A DNA stretch of 64,000 nt from Luscinia megarhynchos (lineage: Eukaryota > Chordata > Aves > Passeriformes > Turdidae): assembly GCA_034336665.1 (NCBI GenBank), contig CM067568.1:15099983-15163982 (forward strand), written 5' to 3'. Under the pieces are notes generated by a model, which was not told the origin of the DNA, ran no database searches, and saw only the letters and a program-made list of their open reading frames with translations. Positions within the stretch are counted from its first letter, which is position 1. Every line of letters starts with the position of its first letter. The position numbers and the translations under genes were made by a program. Below are positions 24,401 through 35,444 of this stretch, piece after piece.

Positions 24401-27400
24401 TCCCATCTTGTCAGGCACCAAGCAATACACAGCCACTATCTTCATCATCAAAGAACTGAACAAAACACAAATCCCCCATTTCTACAAATGTATTACAAAT
24501 ATATAGGACCTCAAACATTTGAAAGTAGTCTTGACTATGAAAATTCTGTTCTATTAACACAGATTTGAAGCCCCATTTTTTTTTTGAGTGACAAGTTGCA
24601 TCAATAATCTCAGAGATCCTGAGTAACAGAAATCCCAGAAAAGATGTTCTGGACACAGCACTGCTGACAATAAAAATGTGATTTGTCTCTCTTTTGGCTG
24701 TTTATCTCATGGATGCACAAGCATCATGGCCCACTTCCCTCAGTAGCCATGCCACGACTGCATCAAGGTGTAAATACAGGGTTTATGGAAGCAGTGAGTG
24801 TTTCCAGGGTGTGTTTGGATGAACAGCACTGCTCACCAGCAATGTGTATGCACCTGCTGTGCTGCATCAAAGGCTGTCTGTGTAAGGGCTTCACTGGGGT
24901 CCCACCTTGAGACAGCAAAATGCAGAGTCTCTAGGAGTTATTATCCCCCTCTTTCTCCCCTGCTGAGCCATGAGGGTGCAGGGTAGCCAGAGGCACAGCC
25001 TGCTCGGGGTCTGTCAGCTCCCCAGCCCTACCCTGTGCTTTAAACAGGACAAACAGGTTATGACATTGAAGTTTCAAAACCTCGGGGGGCACCTCACTCG
25101 GGAGAGGTTAATGCAGGGGCACTCTAGGCCCCTGGAGAAGGGAAGGGTGTGCTTTCAGGCTGGAAATGCAGACACAGCTTCTCCAAAATTGGAGCTGGCT
25201 CAGGAGAAAACCAAACTCAGTCTCCCCTCCCACCTCTCTGTCTCTCTGTGGAGCCTGCACCTTGGCAGGCAGAGGCTGGAAACACATTGCCCCAGGCAAG
25301 GCTGTATCTCACCCTGATCAGAGCAGCCCAGGGCCAGGATCCTGTGCTGGCTGGAGAAATCCTGAGCCTTCAGCTGCCAACCAGCTGAGGGGAAAACTGC
25401 ACTCCCCTGCCCGAGCACCACCTGGCACAGCCCAGCCATACCCAAAGAGCAGTAGCCTCAAACCCAGAGCCTGTGGGGATGCTGCTGGCGAGGTCTCTGT
25501 CCCATTCCACCTTGGTGGAAGTGAAGCTGAAAGAGAAAAGACACAAGTGGGTCTTGGGTTAATTACCCTACCTGGCACGTTGGCATGGGAATGCTGTGGG
25601 CAACCCACAGGGCTGTGAGATGTGGGATTTTGACAGAATCAAGAGGAAAGCTCTTGTCCCTGGATATAAGATCTCTTCCCTGCCACGTCCTGAGTTCCTT
25701 GCACAAAGAACACTTTATGGATGGTGAAAGGAAGAAAAACTGCTTTTTTGCTGCCCCATGGACTGGGGAACCCCTGTGTTGTGCCCTTCCCTCCTCACTG
25801 TGGGTGCTGAAGCCCTAAAATGAGGCTGCAGCACCCACCATCACAGTATAGAGCTGCCCTGGCAGGGTCAGAGAGCAGAAGTTGGGTGTCAAAGCTCCTC
25901 TGTGCAGGGCCCATCACTGTGCCTGCCCCAGAAACCCCAGAGCAATCTGCCAAAAAAGCAAGCACTTGGTAAAAGGTGAGAAAGCCTTGGAGGACTTAGA
26001 AAATTTGCTTGTGAGCTATTAACTGAACTGCAGGTTGGGCAACATACATTAAAGTTGCTGTAGTGGGGTCCAAAACACTCTCTTAAGGATTACCTAGGAA
26101 GAGTAGTGTCCAAGAAGCCAGCTGGTGTTAGCACAGGTTCTGGGGCTCAGGAACTGTGAGGGAGAAGGAGAAAAAGCAGCTTTTAGGGGCAGGAGTAGCC
26201 ATTAGGGGCTAAGTATTCTCAAGAAAATTTGTTATGCTCCAGCAGCATCCATGCTGTCCTTTGTTTCCTTAAAACTGCTAGGAGCCCTTCCACGGGATTT
26301 AATACACCATTTTATAGGAGAACAAGATGTGCCCACCCACTTACAGTGCAAAGGTGAGTGACATCAGGACAGTAACTGGTGTGCCTGGTCCCAGGGCTGC
26401 TTGGTGCACCTGAGTGGGAAAACCCCAGGGCGCCCATAACAGGAGCTCCAGGGGCTGACCATTGAGCTGGGCTCCCTCTCAGCTCCAGCACACCTCCATG
26501 AAGTCCCCTTCTATGCCCTTTCCTAACCAAGAGATGGTGTGGCACAGAGGGAGGTGCTGTTTGAGGGTGTCCCTTGGCTGGCCCAGCCATCCTTGTGCCA
26601 GGGATGCAGTGGCTGAGCATCCCAGCTGCTCTTCCAGCTCTGCAGTGGAAAGGGCAAGCAGGGAGAAGGCTCCAGGCTGCCTGGGCTCCCCCAGACCCTG
26701 GGGCAGTGCCACCCTGACATTTCTCCTTCTGTCTCTCAGTGTCATTTCTGAGCACAGCCAGTCCTCTGTCCCCTGTGCTTTGGAGGACACCCACTGCAGT
26801 GTTGCATCCAGCAGGAGGGAGGAAAAGGGAAAGGGGGACAGCAGAACACAGATGAAAACAGCTGGGAACCCCCCCCATCTGCCAGAGGGTCCAGGTTTCA
26901 CTCCCAGCCATTGTGGGAACTTCCTCATGGATCCATATATTTTTTTTTTTTTTTAGTATCATTTATTCCAGTTTCTGAAGCCCTCCAGTGACAAGCTGTC
27001 ATTTTGCTCTTTTAATCGTATTTTGTGCCTGTGCTGCTCTCTAGGCAAGTCTCTGAGCTGCTTCCTATCTCTCCCAACACTTAACCATTTGCAGCCTGAA
27101 AGGCATGCAGAGATGTTTTTCTCTTTTTCTGGAGGATGAATCCATCCCCCCTTTTGCCTTCCTTTCCAGCAGCTGCTGGAGCTGGTGCTACAGGTGCAGT
27201 TTATTTGCAGTAATAACCCCAGGAAGGAGAAGGGAGAGAACCTGGGGGAGAAAAGGATGGCAGCCCTCGAGAAACCCCTTTGTGACTCCTGGTTCAGCTC
27301 AGATCTAGGTCCAAGAGAAGTAAAAACTAAATATTTTTATTAATTTGCTGTTCTCAGCAACTTTCTGAAGCAGGCCAAAGGGCTGAAAAGATGGTGTGGA

Positions 27401-30400
27401 AGAGAAAGCTACTATGGGCTCAGTAATGCAATTTTCTGTTTGGCAGGCAGCACTTACCAGGAGCCCTGAGAAGAATTACCCAACCTCTGGTATCCCTGTG
27501 CTCCCCTGGCTGGATTTGCTCTGGTGCAAGCTGTACATTACCAGCAGAAATTCTTGAAGCCCAAATCTCTGTCAGATCACCTGGAAGCCTGAGCCCTTCC
27601 CAACAAGCCTGGAGGCAAGGAAGCAGGATGCTATTCTAACACAGGAGACACTTTTACACACAGCATCTGCTTGAGCAATCTACAGAAGTGGCACTCAGCT
27701 TCCCTGGAAACTTTGCAAGTGCCAGGGAAAATCCACCAAAGAGCTATTTTTAAACGGTGGAAGACTTGCCTCTTTGCAGATGGACAGCAGGTAAGGAGGT
27801 GGCCCTGCTGCCCTCATCTTTTGTGCAAGTGAGTGGCTGGCAGGGCATCAGAGGACCTCTGTTCCTGCTGCTTTGCACATCCACAGGGACCCTGAATGGA
27901 GGCAGGAGAAGCTCATGTGGAGCTGCTGGGAGGCAGAGCTCCCCACACCAGTGATGCCTGTGGTGTCCATTTGTATGCTGCAGAAAGAGGGCTCTCAGGG
28001 ATTCAAGGGAGCTGCTGCAGTGCCTGGCAGGGTTTTGGTGGCGTTTGTACCTCCCTCACCTTGCCCCACTCTCACCCTGCCCTTCTTTCAGCTGTGGGTT
28101 CCTCTGCTGAGCAGTCTCTGCCAAGGGGCTCCTCTGAGACAAGAGGTCTTGCTGCACCTGGCTGTGCAGCAGTGACATTCAATGCTCCCCAGCCCTGCAA
28201 AGACAGCTCCTTTGGGGTTCATTCACCACGTGGATGGAGCAGAGGGCTTGCACTGCCATTAGCAGGGACAGATGGCGAGGACAAGCGCGTTGCTGAGGTG
28301 CAAACAGCAGCAAGGGGTGATAAGGGAGGTTGTGTGCGGTTGCTGAGGGAGATCTGCTACAAGCAACTGCCTGTAAAAACCCCTGTGAGATCCAGGATGA
28401 GTTTGCAAGGTTGGTAGTTAGATTAATAATGTTCTCCCTCATGGGACAGGAATTTGCCCCGTGGCAGGTCTCAGCCTCCAGCTCTGCAAGCTGCACATGC
28501 ATCTGGCTGTGTAAAATGCTGGATCCCATCCATGCTCGGGTCAGCAGCAGGGCTGGGGCAAATGCCTGGACCCCCTAAGTGTCCCACAGTGCCTGCCATG
28601 GAGCATCACTGCAGCCTCTGCTGCCTTCCCACTTCCCTTAGCTGCACCCCACATCTTCCCTGTGAACCCAAAATCTTTGTCTGCCCCTCCAGCTCTGAAC
28701 AGTTCAGTTTCCATTTTCATAATTAATGCTATTCCTATTATTAAGGGCTACCAATAATCTGCCTTTGAGGGATGTATTAAAGGAGATGATGGCTAAATAT
28801 GTGGGACTGGACAGGCTTGATAGCCAGTGGTGTGCATCCTCCCTGACCTGGAGATGTGCTGTTGCAGCTCTGATTGATTACAGGTGCCAGTTTGGTAACA
28901 CACTTGCTGAGCACAGTTGCCTGACAGTTTCCAAACCTGTTTACTCCGATCTCTTCCTGTTCATCCCAGGAAAGCTCTGCTGGGATGGAGATACTCTATG
29001 TGCAAACATGAGCAGAGCAAGGGCAGTGACTGTCTTTAGACCTCAGCTCTCCTTTTTCAGTGCCAGAGCTCTTTGGTCCCCACAGAATAGCTAAAAGAAA
29101 GGAGTGGGGTGTGGTGGTGTGCTGGAGGCCCTCAGCCACTCCTCCCCAAGGGGATGCACGCTCACCAGCTGGAGCTGATGCCAAGGGGGAAACATTTGTC
29201 CCCTCTCCCAGCTGCGTGATAAGGGACCCACAGGCAAAAAAAGACTGTGACACCTTCTCATTTGTGGCAAACTGGGTGTATTTTTTCCTTTCTTGATTCC
29301 CCTCCTTCCCTCACCCACCCACCTCACCTACCTGCAAGTCACTTCTCAGGAGAGGGGCTGCATTCCTCCCATAGCTCAGCAGCAGAAGTGCAGAGAGACA
29401 GAAGCAGCCTGTGCCTGCCACAGTCTGGTGAGATTCCTGCAGTCCTTGCAGCACTTAGGCTGAAACTGGAAAACAGTGCAACCAGCAAGGAACAGGAGTG
29501 CATGGCACAGTAACAAGGGTGAGAAATGCATCGGTGAGTGAGGATGGTTCTAATCCTGAGTGGTGACAATGGTGTGAGACAGACTGGGTATGTGGCTAGA
29601 TCTGACTGCTGGAGCTGAAATCAAAACTCTTAAGACAGCCTTGAAAACTTTTAAGTACCTTTAAAAACCCCAAAATCTTTGAAGCCAGCATTGTGGCAGT
29701 AAAGGTGCCCTCTTGGGCAGGTGCATCTGCTCAGCATACAGCATACTTTAGAAAGCAGCATACAGCTCCTCTGTGCTGGCAGAGGGAGCTCCTGCAGCCA
29801 CAAAGTCCCAAAGAGAGTAGAAATCATGAATATCTATGGTTTCCCCAGCTTGCAAAGGCTTCTTTTTCTTGGGATTCAGAGGGTGGAAGAGTGGGTTGCA
29901 CAGGGCTGGAAGCATCAAGAGAGGACAGAGGTAGCATGGGAATGGCTGTTGGTTGTCACTAACAGGTCCTTTGGGGATGTTCCTGGTCAGGAATGCTCTC
30001 CTGTCCAGTCAAGGATAAGGTCCTCCTCAGGGCAGTGCTCAACCAGTGTCAAAACAGCAGCAACAGCAGCTTTACTCAGGTGTGAGGGATGTCTGAGGCT
30101 GGCTGTGGGTGCTCACCTCCTAAAAGCCTGAACTGCTGTGACTGACATGGCTCAATCCCTCAAAGCCACTTGCCCCAAGAAAGAGGAGGGAGCCAATGAG
30201 ATCTGTTCACTGCAAAAAATCCCATCTTGCGTTTCAAGGCTAATGGAGGGGTCACTGAGCATCCAGGGAAAGGACTGCTGCAAATTATTGCCTCAATGCC
30301 TTCTTGAACATCTTGTCATCTGTGTGCTCCCATGTCTCTGCTGGTCTCCACTGATGAGAAACAACCAGAGCCCAGCAATGGCATGGGGTGCCTGGGCAGG

Positions 30401-30648
30401 CTGGATGGGGAACAGAAAGAAAAGAACCAATTTGTGTAGAAATTGTGGTTAAAATGAGTTTGGATTAAAATTCTTCAGAGATTTTAAGTAGATTGTCACA
30501 AAATGAAGATCATTCAACCTCAGGAGTCTGCCATAGGATTACCAAAGCCTTGCATTATATTTTAGAAATCTGTTACTCCTCAGGTAAGAAGCTCATTCCT
30601 TGGGTTATTCCCCCTGCAAAAATATCACTGCAATGTCCTAGGGCATTT
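21451..30648. other. Intergenic, no gene seen
   Basis: No coding exon is supported on either strand. The longest open frames (up to about 216 codons near 26312-26962, minus strand) have low-complexity composition, overlap frames on the opposite strand, and show no recognisable domain. A T-rich run lies at about 26939-26954. Confidence 0.6.
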
Positions 30649-31075
30649 CATAGGATCATAGAATAGTTTGTGTTGGAAGGGGTCTTAAAGATCAACCAGT
30701 TCCAACCCCTCTGCCACAGACAGGGACACCTCCTACTAGATGAGGTTGTTTAAAGCCCCATCCAGCTTGGCCTTGAACACTTCCCGGGATGGGGCATCCA
30801 CAGCTTTTCTGAGCAACCTGTTCCAGTGCCTCACCACCCCCACAGATAACAATTTTCCCACAATAACCAATCTAAACCTGCTCTCTTTCAGTCTAAAGCC
30901 ATCTCCCTCCTTGTCCTCTCAATACTTGCCTTTGTAAAAAGTCCCTCTCCAGCCTTTTTGTAGGCTGCCTTAGGGACCTGGGGGCTGCTCTAGGGTCTCC
31001 CAGGCTAAGCAACCCCAAATCTCTCAGCCTGTCTCAGCTGGAGAGGCACTCCAGCCCTCTGAACATCTTCATGTC
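30649..31075 (-). mobile_element. CR1 LINE 3' fragment
   Basis: This is a clear reverse-complement CR1 3' end. It opens with the cataggatcatagaat tail and continues with gttccaacccctctgcc, cagggacacctcctactaga, gccttgaacacttcccggga, caacctgttccagtgcctca, aaaagtccctctccagcc and actccagccctctgaacatc. The element is oriented on the minus strand with its 3' tail at 30649. It covers roughly the last 430 bp of a full-length element, a typical 5' truncation. Confidence 0.93.
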
Positions 31076-31129
31076 CCGTTTGCAGCCCATGCAGTCAAAG
31101 GAAAAAAGCCAGGTCTTATATCTCTCAGT

Positions 31130-32480
31130 AAACCATGAAACGCTTCGGGTGTGGGCTGATGCGGGCTTGGAGAGGGGCTCGGCAGCTGTACCCTCCCTCT
31201 GACACAAAAACAGCTGCAGCCCCGGGACAGGGAGAGCCAGATGTCGCCGCTCGGGCTGGCAGTGCCCCTTGTGCCGCTCCTTGGCAGAGGGGCTCGCGTT
31301 TGCTGCTGTCCGGATCGGGCAGCAGAGGGGCTGCCGGCGCTCACAGAGCCGGGAGCAGGGACGGGTGCAAGGCTGGGATGCCGGGGAGCAGCGAGGGGTA
31401 AGAAGGCAGGATGCTGGGGAGCAGCGAGGGTAAGAAGGCAGGATGCCGGGGAGCAGCGAGGGGTAAGAAGGCAGGATGCTGGGGAGCAGGAAGGGGTAAG
31501 AAGGCAAGGTGCTGGGGAGCAGGAAGGGGTAAGAAGGCAAGGTGCTGGGGAGCAGGCAGGAGTGTGAAGGAGAATGTTGGGGAGTAGGGACGAGTGTGAA
31601 GTCAGGATACCGGGCACAAGGAACGGGTGAGAAGTCAGGATACCGGGGACAAGGAAAGGGTGAGAAAGCGGGATGCTGGGGAGCAGGGAAGGGTGCAAGA
31701 CTGGAATGCCGGGGAGCAGGAACGATGAGAAGGCGGGATGCTGAGGATGAGGGACGTGTGCGAAGGTAGGATTCTGGGGAGCAGGGACGGGTGCGATGCC
31801 GGGGAGCCGGGCAGGGAGCGGTGCCGGGATGCCGGGGAGCAGGGAGGGATGAGAAGGCAGATGCCGGGGAGCAGGGAGGGATGAGAAGGCAGGATGTCGG
31901 GGAGCAGGGAGGGATGAGAGGGCAGATGCCGGGGAGCAGGGAGGGATGAGAAGGCAGATGTCGGGGAGCAGGGAGGGATGAGAAGGCAGGATGCCGGGGC
32001 CAAGGAACGCCTGCGATGCCGGGATGCCGGCGGACCCGCAGCGCCTCCCGGTGCGCTGCCGCCGCACTGCGCTGCTGCTGCGCCCCACACATTGCGGGGC
32101 CGCACCCTCCCAAACCCCGGCCCCTCCTCCGCCCTCCCCAGGGCGAAACAGCGGCAGAGCAGCCGCGCCCCCCGTGCCATTGGGGCACAGACCCCGCCGT
32201 GCCCTGTCTGCCCCTGATTTTGTCCAGCATCACCTGGGCAAAGCGTGTGAGGTGCAGGTGGAGCCCCAAAGCAGATCAGGGATTACTCGCACCGCCTCCT
32301 TGTCCGCTCACCTGGGGATACCCGCCCTGGAAGCAGTTCACAGGAGCAGCACTGTTTTTGTGAGGGTCTGCTCGCTGCCGGGATGGCACCTCCCAGCCCC
32401 GCTGCATCCTCCTCCTCCCGCATCTTGCAGCCCTCACAGTGCACCCTGCGAGGCAGTCGCTTGTTCATCACAGCCCACAC
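31130..32480. promoter_or_regulatory. CpG island, largest in the upstream region
   Basis: CpG-dense DNA extends from just after the CR1 copy to about 32480, with its unique core at about 32010-32210 (for example gccggcggacccgcagcgcc and tgccgccgcactgcgctgct). A reversed CCAAT box (ATTGG) lies near 32178-32185. Much of the left half is the minisatellite listed separately. The island could be a promoter of an unannotated non-coding transcript, but no TATA box or spliced coding structure is visible. Confidence 0.45.
31365..32020. repeat. GC-rich minisatellite, unit about 32-33 bp
   Basis: Around 20 diverged copies of a unit like ggatgccggggagcagggag followed by ggatgagaaggca are arranged head to tail. 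Copies near 31850-31990 are most alike. The G-runs (GGGG, GGG, GGG) in each unit on the + strand make G-quadruplexes plausible. The long minus-strand frames (411 and 339 codons) are a by-product of the repeat. Confidence 0.9.
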
Positions 32481-35371
32481 TATCCTGACAGCCTCGCACA
32501 CGCAGATCATCCCTGTCTTGCACAGGTCGTCTGTTTCATCTGCTTTCCACCTTAAAACACTACACAGAAAGCTGCAGATTTCTCTGCATTTGCTGCACCG
32601 CCGGGTCATTCCTACCTGTGAAGTTTTTCAGCCACCACATTTTCTCTCTGACCCATGGTTAAGATATCAAACTGCTTTTCTGGAGAGAATGCTGTCCTCT
32701 CTTTTACCAAGGGTACTTTCTTTAGGGATAGTTTTCCATGGGTTTTTTTTTGTTGGTTCCTAACTAACTCCTCTTTGCATTTTAACTGCTCATGTCCCTG
32801 AACAGAAAAGCTTTCTGTCTGTGATTTAGGGTGCTTTCAATTAAGATGACATCGTTTGAGAGGGATTTACCATGGAACTGTCCCAGGCCAGCTCAGAGGC
32901 ACTGCCACCCCAAGGTGATGGTACCAAGACCTGCCTCAGCACTGGTGCAACAGCCCTGTCTTTTTCCCCATGAGGAGACCATGTCCTGCTATTTCCTTGT
33001 GCCTCCCAATCCCACCTGCCTCCGGTGTCACTACGAATCACAAATCTATACTTCTGCAATACCCTGTGCCTTGCTGAGGACAGTGCTAATAGGAGAGGCA
33101 GACCACTTGAGAGGCCGATCAATAGCCCTGCCTGGCTTTGATGAGAGGTGTCTGGTGGAGCCAAGCACTGTCTAAACCCTCAATTACCCTTCCCTCGCCT
33201 CTCCCTGCCTCCTGACAGCCACACTGGTTAAGCCCTCTCCAGCACCTGCTGCCTAATAAAAGGCTGCAAAATGCCAGCACATCCCTGAGCCACTTCAGCA
33301 GGTCGCTATTTAATGATGAAAAGAAATGCAGTGAAGCAAAACCGACCCATGCCTCCACTTATAAGGAAAGTAGTAGCAACAGAGAAAAGAAGGAAAAAAC
33401 AAGTTTAAAAATACATTACAAGGAACAGGGGGTTTAAGGCATTTTAGAAACAGTTTCAGATGAAGCCTGTGGCCCTGTTTTTCCCAGCAGACAGATAAGT
33501 TTTCAAAAACTACCCAAGTGCCCAGCTTTCCCAAAACTCAGGTCCAGAACAATCACTTCAACAGAGGAGTCTGAACTGAAGCCTTTTTGGGTGGTGTGGG
33601 TTTTGAGTGTGGAGAGAGGGAGGTGGCAAGCCCTGCCCCACCACGGGATATGCCCATCTTTGGGATATGCTCATCTTTGGAGCTGTTCCCTGTCTGCTGT
33701 CAGGATATATCCCCAGGCTGCAGGTGGGGCTGATGGAGAAGGAGAAGCAGATGCCCATTCCCAGAGATTATTGACAGTCACCCTGAAGTGGAGCAGGATC
33801 CCATCAGAAGTGTGAAAATGAGGGTGAAAGAGGGTGAGCAAACATGCTGTCATGAGAAGACGAGGGACAGGAGGTTTCTGTGGGCTGGAGCTGTGTGCCC
33901 AGCTGGGCTCAGCATGCTTGGCTTCCTGGAAATTCTACAGGGGGATGAGATTTCAGGGTTCCTCATACCCATCTCCACCCATTAAATAAATGAATGTTTA
34001 CTGAAAGGCAGAAAGCTGTTCCCTCTTGTTTCAGGAAACCACTTCTTCACATCTTCTTTTTGTCTCCTGAGTTCATAAGAAGCACCTGTCAATGGAAAGA
34101 AGGATAGGAGCATCCCTGGGTGATGCCAAAGTTTAACAATCTTCCTCTGATGTGTCCCCCCATCAAGGCAGAGCTTGTCTGCCTTTCCTGGCATGAGGGT
34201 CCTCGGGAGCAGCTCCAGCCTCCTGCCTCCCAGTTCAACTCCTGGCTGACCACCAGCAGCCTGGGGCAGAGGGGAGGCTTCAGAGAAAGGCTGAGGAGAA
34301 ACTTGCAACATCAGGAACATTTCTGGCCCATTCCTTTTGTGGGTGGTGAGGCAGGGGAGCTGAGAGGATGATTTGGATTTCACTTCCTCCCAGATGTATC
34401 TCTGATTACACCTCCTTGGGACCTACCAGAATTTTGATAGCACTGACCAAAAGCCAGGGTGGAGATGGCCATGGGACTTTATATCTGATTTGCATAAAAA
34501 ATAAACACAGAAGGTTTCTACATCTGCTTTATCTCCTATTTTAAGGCAATTTGGCCCTCAGAAGACGATTCCAGGTTCAGGACCATCTTGCAGACTTCTC
34601 TAGGCCACCAGTTCTCATGAAACACAAGAATGGGGTTTCATTCAGCCATGCACGTGGGGGTGTGAGCAGAAATTTATGTCCTGCACAGCTGTGGGCACTG
34701 GGAGAAGCTGGTCTGCATTTCTACATTTTTCTAGCAAGAGTAAAAGCCCAGGGACTGACCTACCCATGGTCAATCCTACCACCTACAGTGAGACAGGAGA
34801 ATGACAGAGGGATCATGAGAACTCGTGAGACAATTCTGGGAAACTCATCCTGTATTTCTTATCCTGTGTTGGAGCCCTGAGAGAACAACCATGATGGGAG
34901 ACAGGGAAGGGAGCAGTGTGTGATGTCATGATTGCAGAAGGGACCTTAGCAAGGATGTGAATAGGACTTTTCATGCAACTATTGAACAGAAATGCAGCAC
35001 CTTCCTGTCCTAGGAACTGCAAAGCCCTTACAGTGATGGACAAACAACAGCCACCTTCTGAGGAATCACACGAGCCTCCATTTGTCCCTGTCCCCCTTGC
35101 TAAGAAGGGCTGGAGGATGTGGTGGGAGGTTCCCTGGCTGTGTGTGACTCAGAGGGCCGGCCTGGAGCACTGAGTCACTCTGTGCCAGGGGACATGGCTG
35201 GTGCTGGCCAGCAGGCACGTCACAAGCAGCCACTCACCTGTTCCCGGGCTCCTGCCACATCTGCACAGCTCACAGCTGCCCCAGGGCATCAGGGACCCTG
35301 GGTACAGAGCCCCGTGATCCATCTGGGGGTAGCTGCAATGTGTCATGGCAACCAGAAGAAGGTAATCAGGT
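32481..35371. other. Intergenic, no gene seen
   Basis: No coding exon is recognisable. The only local repeat noticed is an 18-bp direct duplication (gatatgcccatctttggg-like) around 33645-33680. Confidence 0.55.
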
Positions 35372-35444
35372 ATTTTTATATAGGGACCACTTAGTGCCCT
35401 TGTTAATTATATACAAGGGCAATAAGTGGTCCTTGTATAAAAAT
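35372..35444. repeat. Near-perfect inverted repeat / hairpin (MITE or miRNA-like)
   Basis: The left arm (35372-35403) and right arm (35413-35444) are reverse complements across 32 positions with three differences, and are separated by a 9-base AT loop. If transcribed, two of the differences become G-U wobbles on the + strand, leaving one real mismatch. The arms contain gggaccacttagtgccctt on the left and aagggcaataagtggtcct on the right. It could be a palindromic MITE or a pre-miRNA. No family is recognised and no clear target-site duplication is seen. Confidence 0.85.

Noticed and set aside
26312..26962. 216-codon minus-strand open frame
   Set aside because: Overlapping frames of similar length exist on both strands, there is no recognisable domain, and the composition is that of GC-rich non-coding DNA.
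31034..32269. Minus-strand 411- and 339-codon open frames rich in Pro, Ser, Leu and Cys
   Set aside because: They arise from the minisatellite and CpG-rich DNA. The peptide is just the tandem repeat read through, and the frame runs into a CR1 copy.
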